DNA of 64,000 bases from Nectonema munidae (lineage: Eukaryota > Nematomorpha > Nectonematoida > Nectonematidae), in the NCBI GenBank assembly GCA_030549495.1, contig JAUIRK010000509.1, positions 1,888,501 to 1,952,500 of the forward strand, in the 5' to 3' direction. Each line of letters starts with the position of its first letter. Position 1 is the first letter of the stretch. Positions 14,101 through 29,100 of this stretch are shown here, in pieces. Below the pieces are notes generated by a model, which worked only from the letters and a program-made list of their open reading frames with translations, ran no database searches and was not told the origin of the DNA. The translations under genes were made by a program, and so were the position numbers.

Positions 14101-17100
14101 ATCTTGTTTAACATATTTTATGAAATTATTATTTAATTTTGATTAAAAAATTTTCTAATTATTATTGATTAAAAATAATTATTGACTACAGAAAACAACT
14201 TTTAATGAGAATCAAAATATTAGAAATATAAAAAGTTAAAAAAATAACAGTTATGACATCCAAAATTTGATCGCTGAAAGATATCAAATAGAAAAGAACA
14301 GCGATATGAATTCACACATTCTTGTTCCATAAATTTATTTTCATTGATAAAAATAGTAGTCAAGAGTATGGCTCGTTCTTAAGGCATATTGAAATGAGTG
14401 GCGAGATACGTAAAAATAATTAACGCCCAGTATTTCCATAAAAAGTGGGCTGTTTTTTTAATTAATAGGCTCGGATACCTCATAAATCAGAGGATTCGAT
14501 TGGTTCAAATTTAAAAAAAGTAGGCCAGAATGCAAAATATGATCAATGCGAAATTAAGATATGAAATGTGATGTTTTTTACGTTTATCGCTTCATTTGAG
14601 GTAAATTATTTTAAAGAGATTGATTAAGTGCAAAATATCAGTCCTATCACACATTTAAATATAAATATTAGTATATATAATGCAGCTGATTCATTAAAAA
14701 AATTACATTTCAATATATTTGAAATCGGGTTAAGAAGAGTATAAACAATGATTAAAAGCAAAGCAATATATTAAACTAGCCAAGATGAACTCATACAGCA
14801 TACGGGCCATTTAATTTTAACTTGGGAGGTAGAAAATGTGTTGCGGATACTTAGAAAATCTTCCTACTGTCAAAAGAAGAGTGAGTTTTTTGAATAAAAC
14901 AAGTCTAACAGGCTTTTTACTGATATCTTTTTGATACAGACTTTGCATTGAAATTATAGGTAGATCATTCATTTTATTATGTCGAATATGATCAAAATTT
15001 AAGTTTTTTATGAATATCCCAATTTTGCGTTGTATAAATGCCATTTTCAAATGATTTTAAAATTTTAATAAACATTCATATTATGTAGAGAAAGAAGTGG
15101 TGTATAGATCTATCCATCGACGTATCTTTCACTGGTGTCTATTCCATACCGAGACAACATGCCTAACTCTTATCGGCAAAAAGTGAGACTCACTCAAGAA
15201 TACATTCAAAATATAAAATAAATAATGCTTTTATTCATCATTTGCGATTCCTTCTAGGGAATTTTTTCTTTCATGTTGAGTATTTAATTATTAATTGTTT
15301 TCAGTTGGTACTACCTTATCAACCAAAAAATTCCTTTCAAATAAACATAGAAATAGACCCCCCTCACTTATCAAAACCAATTATATAAAAGAGGTAATGC
15401 TTTTATTCACGAATAGCATATATTCCCTTTAACATTATACAAAAGCTATATTCTGGGTAAAAATTTGTAAATAAATAATAATTGATTTCTTTTCGTGGAA
15501 GAGATTGAAGCAGATGTGTCATCAAACCTGATAAATACAGAATGAAAATTTTTTGAATCTGGTATTCCATGAACTTTGATCTGTGGAAAGGAATTCCGTA
15601 TTTGGATAAACAGGGTGGATCAAATTGTTTCCAAATACTCTTGCAGAAAAATGGATCTCTAGTGGATAGTTTTCTTCATGAACTGCCTCATTATTATTCG
15701 ATAGCTGTGAGGCAGGCCAATTTTTCAAGAGGCGAATAATAAAGGAAATAATAAAAGAAACAAGTTCTTAACTGAAGACAAGATGCTTTCTAAGCCAATG
15801 AAAACTCGAATGCATCCTCAAATTGTGAAAAAATGTTTGCAATGAACACGGTGGGTGTGTCCTTTGTAAATTGAAATAAGTGTAGTATTAATTTGTGTAT
15901 ACAAAATATTTCATACATACATTTGGTAAAGAAGTTGATAGATCTGTGTGAGTACCTAACTACGTTATATAAAAGAAAAACATTCGGCTTATTACATGAG
16001 TCCATTGGAGGCATAAGCATCGTTTAAGAAAAAAATAGAGCGGGGAATGCCTAACGCGTCTTCTATAGTATCTTTAAAAACAAAACATTTAAAAATATAT
16101 TTACAATCAAAATTTGTTAGGCAAAATTCGCAGACTTATTGAAAACATTGGCACATCAAAAAATACATGAATTTTACTTGAAATTTTTTAGTTTTATTTA
16201 GTTAAATCGATTTTATGGGATGCGATATGAAAATTATATTTTAGGTGCAAACAAGTAATTAAACATTCAACGGAAAAAAATTACGTTATTTTATTTGAAT
16301 TTATTTTGGAGTTTCTTTCCTTGGCAAGCATACCCACCTAGTCGCGTGTTTATTACTTGCTTGTTTATGTTAATCACCCCCAGAAAGTTACATAATGTTA
16401 TGGAAATTCAATTTACTGATCTACGATAATTAATGGCGGTGCCTCAGTCTTTTGTTGATTCTTCTGAAGTTGATATGGATATACAAGAAAGCTTCATAGA
16501 AATTCAAAATACAACAGCTCTCTCTATCAAGGTTAATGTATGGAAGATACTAGAAGCTGTGGATGAATGAAGAGATCTCTAAAAAAAATACCCAAGCCTT
16601 TCTACACGTCTTAAGCTGAGTCTGGTTTCAGTCGGATGATGTATCTGCTATCAAAGACTCAAAATCGTCTTGACGTAGAGACGGCTTTAAGACAAAACAA
16701 TGACGAATTGATGGCCGCACTTCAGACAATCAGTATCATTAAAAGCATGCAATATTTTTGAACAAATGAATTCATTTAAATGAACTACTTATTCAAGTAT
16801 TTTTTATTTACAAGAGGGAAAGATGTTTTGATGCAAAAGTACAACTTTCAATATTTCTTTCCACTTCTCTTGGTGTATCAAGTTGAGAGGCAGAGTGAGA
16901 GAGGAAAAAAATAAATTAGTGCGTGGCCATATGATCTTGGCAACGGCCAAATTGACTCTGAGAAAGCCTGTGTATTACGTAACCAAAGATTATACTCGTA
17001 CCTACCTATCTTGTAGAAAACGGACAAAGTGTAACGTTATTTAGAGGGTGTTAACGTATGTAACATCACGATGTTATATGTAAATATTCAACAGTGCAAC

Positions 17101-20100
17101 ATTTACCTCATCATCAAGCCTACTGGACCTTTAATCATTTAACCACATTGTACATCACAACTTTCACACACACACATGCAAAACACCCATGGTTATCCAA
17201 TTCACGATGTACTACACTACCTGAAGCCACAATTTCTATAAATTGACATTGACTACACATCACATTGGCAAAACAACATATATAACACAAACGTCCTGAA
17301 GATGGCCATTAATCCGAGATCTCAACTCAAGCCCAGCATCTCCACCACTCTGCAACAGCTCTCGATACTACGGCTCACTCCAAGACATACGGAGATAACG
17401 ACAAAGAGCTTCCAATCTTCTCATGCTCAGAGTCGGTGGAGATCCACGATTGTCATTAATAAATTTTCTTGTTAACATTTTGTTACAACGTATTGCTCAA
17501 TTGACAAATAGTTCTATCTATATCATGTTAAGTAAAAGATTCTCTAGCTACTTCTTCGTGTTTTCATCACTAAATAAATTCATCAAGGGATCAAATAAAA
17601 TGTATTCATTGATTAATGGATAAATAAGAACGAACAGTAGGTTAAAGGTTTCCCATCATTTTAAGAACATGACTGGAAATTTTTTCTTAACAGTCATATC
17701 TATGCCTTGAAGAATAATGGTACCTTGTAACAAAATAAATAATAATGGGACTGCTTCTTCTTCTTTGCCTACACCTTGTCCCCAAGTTAGGGGTCAGCCG
17801 CCACGATCCCAATCCTCCACTTCGTTCTGTCCTGAACATTCTTTTCTTTTATAAGATAATGCCCAAAAAATCGCAAACTACTTCGTTCAATCACACCCAT
17901 CACCTTAACCATAACCTTACTCTTTTTCTAACCTCTTCATTCTTCATGTGATCTTTCATTGATACTCCTATTATTTTCCTCGGCATACTCATTTCAGTTG
18001 TTGAAAATCTATTCTCATCTTTCTTCTTTAAACTCAGACACTCTGCTCGATATGTCATGGCTCGTGCTATAATTGTTGTATAAATTTTTGCCTTTAACTT
18101 TATTGAAAATCGTTTATTTACATGATTGCTTTCACGGAAGTTAAAATTACTCACTTGATTCAATTCCTTGCCATGACGATCAATGATTATCAATATTTCT
18201 TCCTTACTTCTGCAACATACCATCGTTTCTGTTTTTCCAGTATTCATTTTTAATCCTACTTTTTCCAAACATGTCAGGCATAAAAATATTCTGTTCTGCA
18301 GTTTTTCTTTACTCTCAACCAGAATTACCAAGTCATCGGAAAAAAGTAATTCACATGAGAACCAGATATTTCATAGAGAATCTTCTTCTTCTTAAAATGG
18401 GACTGCTGTTCTTCAAAAGCCTTGTTAGGTGGTAAGTTAGTTAGAAGTGGCCAAACTTTCGAATCTACCAGATCACTAATCTTAGTCTTAGAATTCTCAT
18501 GTGAGTAATTGAAAAAAGAACTTATTATTTTAGTAAACCTACATTTTAATAAAAAATGGCGTTAACAAGGATAAATATAAAATTAAAAGCTTTTTGCTTC
18601 ATATAAAATGGGTAACCAGAAAATCGTATAAAATATCAATTTACAAAAGATGCTAACAGTTTTTAGAATTTTTTAGAGATCAATATTTAGTTTTTATCAA
18701 TATATAGTCTGATCATTTAGTTAGTACGATGGTTTATTTCAAAAAGCAATTTTGATCCAAGTTTTTTCACACCTTGTACTATTACCATTTTAAATACAAT
18801 ACAACCTCGGATTATGAACAAAATGCCTTACAACCCGTTCAAGGACATTTCAGTAATTCAAGGAACGAAGAAGTTCATAAACCATATTTGTAGTGTAATA
18901 GCAATCGAAAAAATATTAGATGCGAAACCAGACGCAAGCTCTATTCTTGAAAAGCTAAAACTTTAGAAATAAAAAAGCACCTTTGTCTAAAACGTATGTG
19001 TCTTTGTCTTTGATGATGAGGCCGACATCGATCAGGCCGTCTCTGGCATCTTCGAAGAAGCTTTCTCCCTTGTATTGGGCAGGAGGGTCGATGATAGCGC
19101 TTTGTGTAGAAATCATGCTTCGCATCACCGTTTCCAATGCCATCCGTCCATACTACACGCAAAAAAAGAAACGTAGAAAGTGGTACTCATCATAAAGAAC
19201 ATTCTTTCGTTTTAAATCCCTCACTTCACCCCCATTTATAAATCATAAAAGGCGCGATAGTGTTATCTTCCGTTTTGCTTGAAAACGATATTTATCTAAT
19301 ACTTCTTCTTATACTTAAATGGAAATGATTGCCGAATAAAATTAGATACACCTGTCGATTCAACACCTGAAAATGATACTCAAATATTTTTTATTAAAAG
19401 TGAAGCGAGTATATCTTATGTAAAATTACTTATTTTTAAATGTATTGGATCAATTATATACTGACTCTTTAAAATGCCAATGTAACGAAATATTAAGCAT
19501 TATAGATGTCTGGGTGTATACACGTTTATCTTTTAATATTAGAGGAAACATTCAGTAAATTTAACTACTAAGTAATCTATTTATTTTTATCCCTTTCAAA
19601 CCCCAAGAAAAACGCTTTCCAACGCGACTTGAGATCGCAAATCTGTGGTCAAGAACCGTTGATCGTTAGCTCTAATATAATTAATAAAACGTGTATTTAA
19701 TTCACTAAAGTTCCATCAATCAATTTGACAAACATACGTGGAGCTAATACAAGATATCCGCAAGTTCTAAAACAAAAATTCTCTGACTTTTCCATGACTT
19801 CTATGAATGAATCTATCAAAGTTCGCTTACCTAAATTCCTACTGATATTTCACTTCAATATTTAATATACCAAAACCGTACTGCATATATATATACAGTA
19901 AAACTCCTCTAATGAGGTCACCATTGGTACACCAAGTCTTTTGACCGTTATTTAGGATTGACCTGATTAGAGGAGTAGTTATGTTATTTGAGAGTAAAAG
20001 GATAACTGTTATAATCAATCAAAAACATTTATATTTTTTCGCTTCTTTATATTATTTAAATTATTACATAGAAAAAAATTGAAAAATAAACTTAAAATGT

Positions 20101-23100
20101 CATAGAGAAATAAAAAAAGTAAAATCTATAAAGTTATTTTTATTTTGCAAAAAAACAGGTACTAATTTTACTTTTTAATAAAGTAGATATCGTGTTTGCT
20201 TTTTTGCTAGCTGTCCTAAAACCATTACTTGCTCAATGTCTTTTTCCAGTTTCCGTGCAAGATCATAGCTTTCCTCTTTTAAGTGCAAACTTTTTAAGAT
20301 CGATTGCAGAGGTTAGAGCTCCAGAAAGATTTTTTATAGAACATTCACTCTCACCAAGCCATTTATTATTAAAGCCTCCGGATCTGATGAATTTTCACCG
20401 AGGATGTCTTGTACTAAATCTGCTTCCCATGTACAAGTAAGTTCTTCAACGACCGGTAAATCATCATCAATTGAAATGAATTCCGTGTCTGTCATATGGT
20501 TTTCTATTTCACAGCACTGAGAGACTTCTTTGATAAGATCATCAAGTGGGATGCCCTCTTCAAGATTCAAAGATTGTGCTATTTCGATAATAACGTTTAA
20601 ATGTATGAATTATGCCCGATCAAGAGGTTGTAGAACTGAAGTACAATTAGCAGGAAAGAAAATAACTTTCTTATTTTTCGTCTTAACATCTTTTGGATAG
20701 CCAGGAGCGTTGTCTACAAACAACAAAACATTGCGTTTTTGCTTTTGCATCAGCTTATCAAATTCAAGCAACCATTCACGGTAAAGTTCAGCAACCATCC
20801 AAGCTTTTTTATTGGATTTCCATAAAACAGAAAAAGCTTCATGAGGAATCTTTTTAAAACAATGTGGCTTCTGAAATCTTCCTATAACGAGCTTACTAAG
20901 ATTGCTTTACATGTGTTTGTGCTATACTACTACTACTTACTATCCTCTTGATTATCACTAATCCTCTAACATATATACAACATTGTCCTATCATGTATCT
21001 ATCCTATCATATAAGCATCGTATAATGTTCACAGCATAAACACAAGAGGGTAATCACAATGCTTCCATAACTTTATATCAATAGGGTAACAGAAAAAACA
21101 GATGCTTAGGAAGACTGATTTAAAATTCGCAACTAAAAGTGTTTTCATTGTGCGATGTTAAAATTTGATCCCTTTGAAAATTTACCCAATGTGTCCGTTT
21201 TGACAAAAATGGGTGACCGTAGTACGCAATACGGGAGTGACCGTTATACTCAATAATTATGCAATATATAGAAATATAAAAGAATTCGGGACTATACTTT
21301 CTGACCGTATCAGAAGCGTTGACCGCTGTCCAGGAGTGACCGTAGGGAGGAGTTCTACTGTGTATGCTTACGATATATATTAGGAGAAGAACTTTTTTTT
21401 CAATTTTTAAAATTTATTATAAAAAATTTTTTGTCGAATGAATAGATATTATACTTACACTGTAAAATCTCAATCCCACCATAACTACACTGATTTTATA
21501 AAGTCAAATTACCCTGTTTGTAATTCTGATTGCATCAGCACCTTCAAACTTAGTGGTTTTTAAACTGAAATCCACGGTGTCCTAGGGAATCGCAAATCAG
21601 TTCCATGGGAACCAGGTATCGTTTTACAACCCATATTGGATCATTTGCAATTTTAGCAATAAGTAGAAATTAAAAGAATAAATAATTTAGTCTTTGAATT
21701 GAGTACTATTTTTATTGTTTTATTGCTTTTTAGGCCTAATGTTATAGATGTAAATGTGCATTTTACTTAATGGATAAAAAAATGAAATGTGACTACTCAT
21801 ACTTGAAATTTGGGTTTACTGCATTAACGTCTCGTGGTCAAGAGAAACAACATAAGTGTGTTGTTCTGAAGTCAGCCTCTAATTTTTTAAATCCCGTCAA
21901 GTGAAGCACTCGAGTTCAATAAACAAAGCTATTGACTATTCTAAACGTCAATGCCTAACGATTGCACAAATCGAGGTCTGATAACATATGAGTGTTTTTG
22001 CAAAATATTAACTATGGTTTGAAAAGTTTCAAAAAAATATTTGTTGTCAAAATGTCACACAACATAGGAGAACAGCTGATATGCAGCTTTCGAAATGAAG
22101 CTGGAAATATGCCATTCTTAAATAAGAAAAATTTTGCTCGATTTTCGAATATATCCTGGAGGCCATGACAGATTGGGAGTGAGTAATGATATCACAGTTG
22201 CATTAGTCAAAACAGAGCCAAACCGTAGACAAACTAGTTTAGACAAAGCAGATGCATCCATCTAACATTGATTGGATTATTCAGCCAATTTTTAAATAAA
22301 CAACTGTGTTATTTTTAGTACAGTAGTTTATGTGTTAATTTATTTTTTTGAGACCCCAAGCAATTAAAAAATTATAAAGAGACCGCAACGCCAAAAATTT
22401 TAAAGTTTGTGAACCACTGTTCTAGTTCAACTAGAGAACAAAAGCATTCATATATGATATGATAGACCACTACTCATCCCAGCCTTTATCACTCTTTATT
22501 GCCATTTTCCAGTTATTGAAACCGATGGTCAAAGTTGTCCTTTCTATTGCAAGATATGCTATGTTCGAACCAAGTGAACGTTTTATACTTGTTCTTTTGT
22601 AAATCTTTAGGAAAGAGAAATTTTGGTTGAGCCGATTTTATATTTGCTGTTCGATGGTTAAAAATGCCATTATCTTCTAAAGACCATATGGAAAGAGTAA
22701 TATAGGGGCTAACAACAATAACAAACGGAAAGAGTTGTATTAGAAGACTCATTGATAATACAGTCAGACCTCATTTACCCCATAGTAGATTATTCGACAA
22801 ACGCACCATCCGATCCAATATTGATTAGAAGCTGAATAATTTCTCAGCCTCTCATCTCATTAATTGTCAACAAGCCTGGTTCATATCAAATGAATTTAGG
22901 TGGATTGATTACTCTGCACTGAAATGCACTGTTGCTTAAAATTAAATTTTTTAATAACCCAGAAAAACAAAGAAGCATATTATATAATCTTCATAAATTT
23001 GCCCTTTTAAATAGAAATTGAAGGTTTAAAATTTTTGGAAGAAAATTTGCTACAACCCAAAAATTAATATAAATTGGCTATTCCATTCCCTAAGATATAC

Positions 23101-26100
23101 GTTCTTAATTTATATGAAAATTAAATTATTTGTAATAATTTCTATTAACAAAAATTTTAAGCAAAGTGTGAAAGCTATATATTTGATTTCTGGAATAATA
23201 GACTTAATTGTTTATAGTATTACAAGTTCCGGTGAAAAAATATATTATTTCTTGTTCAAAATACTGGCTACATTACCACCTCTCATCCATCATAGCTCAA
23301 ATTTGCATTATTACATCAATAAAGTGGAAATTAATGAAAAATTGGATTTTAAATATTCTTTCTAAGACTTAACATTAAAAAAAGACAAACGAGTCTTTTA
23401 AATACTATAAAAAGGATATATAATTGAGAAAATTGAAAATTATTTGGGGGGGGGGAGCTTTTTCGCCAGCTTTGAAATCACATTGGGGAGGGGGGCAAAG
23501 CAAAAACTATGTATTATGCAATTAGGAAAGTTATGCCTAGTTTTTATCAAAGTATGACAACATTCTATAAATTTTCCTGAGCATTGCACAGAATTTTCTG
23601 AACACATGTCCAAATTCGTTGACTTTTAAATGTTTTTTCTAAAAATATATCCTATTTTTCAAATTCCTTGACTTTTCCCGGTGGCTATAATTTTATGTTG
23701 ACACTAAAAAATTGTTGATAAAAAGAACTTGTTTCACAAAATATAGATATTTCTTATTCTACGAGAATTAAAAGCGTTGTAGAAAAACTCTTTACATTTT
23801 AAAAACAATGAAGTAAAGTTGGCATACTTTATTGTCGAAGTTAAATTGCGATAAGTCACGAGTCTCTGTTGCTCTTCTATCACCGTGAGTTAGCGCACCC
23901 TAAAATAAGAAATTTTTAAAATTTAGACAAAAAAACAAAGTAAAAGATCATATTTTTAGAAATAAAAGACTGTAGACTAGAGCTTCTGATTTCTCGATAA
24001 AATTTAATTCTCCAGAAACGAGAAAAAAAAATATGATTCTCGAGACTCGAGAAAAGTTTCGAGAAGTTAAAAAATATAAAAAATATTTTACGAAAAAAAT
24101 ATTTTGTTTTATTAGTAAGAAAACTTTAAAAAAAACAAGAGTATTTAAAGTTTCGTTTTTCAAACTCAATCGTTTGGAGATAAAATTCTTCCGCATTGAC
24201 AAGAAGTTGGTTGGATGCATAAAAGAGAATTTTTTAACAATTGCATCGATTCTGATAAATCAAAATTTTTATTTTGTTTGAACATCTGTAGTTCTTCTTC
24301 TATTGTACTAACTTTTTTTTCTTTTTTATCACACTTGAATTCTTTAATTTCTCTATTTAAACTTTAAGTTAGAGATTCTTCTTCAAACTCATCAACAGAT
24401 TCGACTTGAATTTGGCTTTCTTGTATAACAATTCCATGCCCACAATAATGAGAAAAATTTTATCAAAAATATTTTTTGCACATTCTAAAATTTCTTCAAA
24501 ATTTGAATATTCAAAACTTGATCGTGCATACAAATAATTATTTATTTTTTATTAATATTTATTCAAAATTTAACATGTTTTCAGTAATAAAATTTTTTTA
24601 AAATTCTTGAGTCTCGACAAAAATTTCTCGAGAATCAAGAAATAAAAAAATTCTAAAATTCTCGAGAAATCTCGAGACAGAAGCTCTACTGTAGACCAGT
24701 GGTTCCCAAACTTTTCTTAAAGCCTCCTTTTCACTTCCCCTAATTAGATAAAAAAAAAAGCAGCGCCTATTTTTACTTGAATAGTATATCTTAATCATTT
24801 TTATGCCAAGATTTAACCAAATTTAGAAAAAATATTGGAAATCTTCCTATTGTGTTCCTATTTATGCAGAAGATTAATCTCATAACTTTTAAATAAGACA
24901 ATGGATAGCAGAAATCAAGTTGATCTTCCAAACGATTTAGATGCTTGCTTCTAATCGCAATAAGTCTTAAAAATCTGTTTTTCAAAGATGTTTCGTTGAA
25001 AAGGGAATCAACTTTTCAGATAATATTTGTAAAGTTAAACAAACCTATTCTTTTTTCAGTAGAGCAATATATTTATGAATTTTTAAGCATATCATTGAGA
25101 ATTAATATATAACTTTAAGGCTTTTTATGGCAAGCAATCAAAGTTTTACTCAAAATTGAATATATCAAACCTATATAAAAATATTATGTATTTTATTATT
25201 TATAAATGTACGTTTAGATGAAACAAAATGAATATAGTCATTTCTGTAAAAATATTTTTTACAACATGGGAATTAACGCCATTTATAATCTTCATAGACG
25301 ATTAATTTTTTGGAGAAATTAGGATCATATTTTTCGATATAAAACAATTTTAAGTCATAATTATTAACATTTTACTTCAAAAAATACCCAGTTTTTTAAG
25401 CTTTTTTTCCCTAATACAAACTAATAAAAATAATAGGTGAAGAATTATGTTTTTTTGCAGCTATAACAATAAAAACCAAGACCACACGAAATATAGTATG
25501 GTTTTAAGATTTTCTATATAGAGCATTCCCCAGTTTTTGGATTTCATAATAATGGTAAACAACTTCATCCTGTTCAATCTTACCAAATATCCCCCTTTTT
25601 ACATTTGATTTAAACATATATAGAATAGTAGACTGAAAATTTGCTTAGTACGTTTCCTTCTATAAAATCATGCTGTTTGTATTTTCTGTTTCATACTTGC
25701 ACTTGATAATCGCCGACAACAAAATAAGTTCTGACAATAGTTTTTCATAAAAAACTAATGGTGGTTTGAACATATATAAGGAAAATTGTTATGTGGAAAT
25801 CTCTTCGTATCATATGGTGATGCACACTACTGTGCATGAAATGTGAAACTATAAAAGAGTCAAGAATTGTGTATTGATATTCATTTCATCTTTCGTTTTT
25901 CCTATCTTTGTTCTCTTATAGGATGAGCAGCTCTTCAAGCTTCGACACAAGTAGTCTTGAAGAAGAAACTTGATTCCGATGTCTTTTGCCAAAGAGATTG
26001 TGAACGCATTAGGTTCAAATACCAGTGAAGAAGATCAAGAAATAGAAGTGGGAGAATTTTGGAAACCAAAAGAAGTTCAGGGAAGAAAATCATCAACCAA

Positions 26101-29100
26101 TATCATTTCTTCTACACAAAGTACAAAAGGTAATGCAAAAATCTGATTGATCGGGTGAACATTTTCAGTCTTTTTTTTCAATGAGAGCATGATGAACCAT
26201 ATTTATGTATGCACCAGAGAAGGAATAAAAGAGAACTACAGGTAAAATTTTAATTAGGCGCATATGTACAAAAATTGTGTTTTTGTACAAATCCAAATGG
26301 TTTGTTTGAAAACCTGAGAAATGTATATGAAGGATTCTCAATCGAGAACTTGTTGGCGTACTCCGCTTGTATCCTGTATATCGGTCAATCAAAAGACCAA
26401 CAGATTGAAGTCAAGCATCTTTTTTCAAAAAAAATATTAACTCCTTTTTTGTAAGCTGCAATTAGTAGAGATGTATTCATTCCTATCAGCACTTTTATGA
26501 TATTTGATTCAAGAGGAGACAGGAAGATTTCTGATAAATTGGAACTCGTAAGATGCATTCCATTTTTTTTAAAAACTGTCATAAGTAACTAACTGTGTAA
26601 CTATTGATGACCAACTTGTCGATTATGGAGGGAGATTACTTATCAAAGTCTATGACCCATCTAAGCCAGGTAAGTATGGAATGAAAGTATACCACTGCGT
26701 TGACTCAACCAGTTTTTATGTTTTTTTCTAGTGAAGTATATCATAGTGGTATATTGGATAGGGAATATTTTAAATCGGCTAATATTGCAAAGAGATTGGT
26801 TCCTTTTTCTTGTTTACTCTCTGGTTCTGGTATTTATGTAGATCGGTTTTTATGTCTCATGAATTGAGTGAGTGGGCTAAAAGTAAAAACTATACGATTT
26901 AGAAGCAGTAGAATGTTCATGCCACATATTATACGGCCTGCACAGTTGAAAGGTTTGGGATTCAGTGAGTGAGAGAGGAAATGTTTATTTACACAAAGTT
27001 CTTCGTTTGCAGTTTATATTCCGCAGAAGCATTCCAAAAATTTTTTAAGCCTGCTTATGTGTTGTCTAGTCGACATCTTTCAAGAATTGATACTTTTAGG
27101 ACCAAAAAAGTTTTAAAAAATGGTAGACCATAATAAATATAAGTCAAGAGCTGATGCTTTCAACAGAATGGTTAGAAATCATAGTTGTTATAAAGATCAA
27201 ATAGCCAGTTGCTATTTTCGCAAACTTTTCACAACTAATAATAGCTGGATGGTTATGAAGGCAAATAATTTGAGTGTGAATCATTCAATTGTAAAAGGAG
27301 GAAGAAAATGTTTTATAAGAGACCTAGCTTTACTTTTAGCAGAAAAGTCCATGGTAATTAGAAGCCGAAATGCATTTACTCGATTATCTACTCCTCGAAA
27401 CTTGATATCTTTTTACGGTCTCATCAGTACCAGTGAAATTGCTACAACATCTGCTCTAAGCGGATGCTGTTCTTCTACTAATTGCAACTCTAGAAAAGGC
27501 AAACGAGAAAATTCAGTGTATGTGGCAAGTTCAAACGCTGAAATCATACTTCATTTTTGTGTAATAACTGTAAACCCCATTTATGAATTGTGGGATTAAA
27601 ATTTTACATTTTATAGCATATAATTCTAGCTATGAATTGCATTGCTTTTTCAGAAGTAAAATGTGCTTTATACGTACATCAGATATATATCGTGTATAAT
27701 GTACATATAAAACGTGCATTACATCACATGTATATATTATATACATGCAATTATCTTTCTACAATACATATATAAACTACTGAAATTATTTGTTAATTGT
27801 CTAATGAATTAACTTTACCCAATTTTAATTTCAAAAATAAGTTTTTTGACTATTTGACATGTTTCTATTCAAAGTATTTGTGATAGTGTTTAACGCCATC
27901 TATACAAAACCCATTAAATGTTGTTTCTTGTTGCATATATTCATCATGCAGATTTTTATAGAGGATGAAACTTTATTCCAGTCTAAATATGATTTAGAAT
28001 CTTAAGAAAGCATACAAAATTGAAGTTTGATGATGGGAGTAAAACTCTCATTAACTGTCTTTAGTGTTGCTAAAAAAAGATCCGTCCTGCTAAGGTAAAC
28101 TAGAATTAGCTCAATATATATTTTTTTACTTTATATCAGTTTTCTCTTTTTGCAGCATATCTACGCCGACTTGAGTTTACCTTGCGCGCTTAAGGTCGCA
28201 CGTATCACAATTTGGGAATCAGCGCTGGAGACAAATTAAGGTCGTAACAGTGGTTTGTTGCAACAACTGTAGATTTTTAATATTTATCTTAATAACATCG
28301 TTATTTGACAAGGATATGCTATTTTTGAATAGAATGCCAATGTGTACATAATTATGTCTTTACAAACAAATAAATGTATATTCATCTTAATTTTCCTGTA
28401 AAAAATGTATATACGGTGAAAAAAACATGTATATTTGGGTCGTGGGATATAACAGTTCACAACAATAACGTCACATGTTGTCTAGATATATGGTTTCGAT
28501 ACCACAAGCCCAACTTGCAGTATTTGAGACAAGTGCTCCAATTGCGCCTTCTCGATAAAATCAGTGAGCTTACCTTCGCTTATAGAATAGATCACCATCA
28601 AGGAGACTGCTATGCATGGTAAATATTCTCGAGCAGCATATCAAAAATATCAGGGGTAATAAAAATTTTCAAGTTTATCGGTATCCATTTTGCTAAAGTA
28701 TGTACATTTTAAGCACCTTGTCCAAATAAAAAGTATTTTATGTGGCCATGGGTTTAATCAGTTAAGAATACGGGCTCTTTAGCAAACATTCGTCCCAGTT
28801 AAAAAAAATTATACAAGTTTTAGGTTCACGTTTATTCAGTGTTTAGGCAAAAAAGAAGAAGGGTTTATGAAAGTATTCAATTGCGGGTGTCCTGCATTCG
28901 AATCACGGGATTACAACATGGGGCAGATTATGCCTCCCTGACAAAAGCACTCCGTGTTAACTACGCCAATCATGTGAAATTCTATTGGAGAAAAGAAATA
29001 AATAATTAGGAAAAATACCAAGCTTTCGAGTCGCTTGGCCACAACCGAAGCAAATCTGTTTTCACCAGCCAAATCGGAAATGAGAAAGATGTATTCTGGA

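Larger units (their letters stand above)
13945..18980 (-). other. sno intron 20
   Basis: Contains a hAT C-terminal fragment (16420-16740) and a LINE insertion (17756-18395). 13945-16400 and 16750-17740 are AT-rich with nothing recognised. Confidence 0.85.
19153..23827 (-). other. sno intron 19
   Basis: Contains a Tigger element (19896-21360), a hAT element (21551-22419) and a dispersed repeat (22555-22760). 19153-19890 and 22800-23827 hold no recognised feature apart from poly-G tracts near 23447 and 23486. Confidence 0.85.
23900..29018 (-). other. sno intron 18
   Basis: The longest intron. It contains a 711-bp hAT (23978-24688), a further hAT end at 24697, a piggyBac-like transposase relic (25920-27600) and tRNA-like signals near 28740-28990. 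24800-25900 and 27600-28730 show only AT-rich DNA. Confidence 0.85.

Noticed and set aside
17030-17420. Possible terminal repeat of an old retroelement
   Set aside because: A TGTAACG... start and somewhat richer base composition are suggestive, but no second copy, flanking duplication or coding region supports it.
28096-28190. AAGGTAAACT/AGTTTACCTT inverted repeat as a MITE
   Set aside because: Ten-base arms 75 bp apart occur by chance; no flanking duplication seen.
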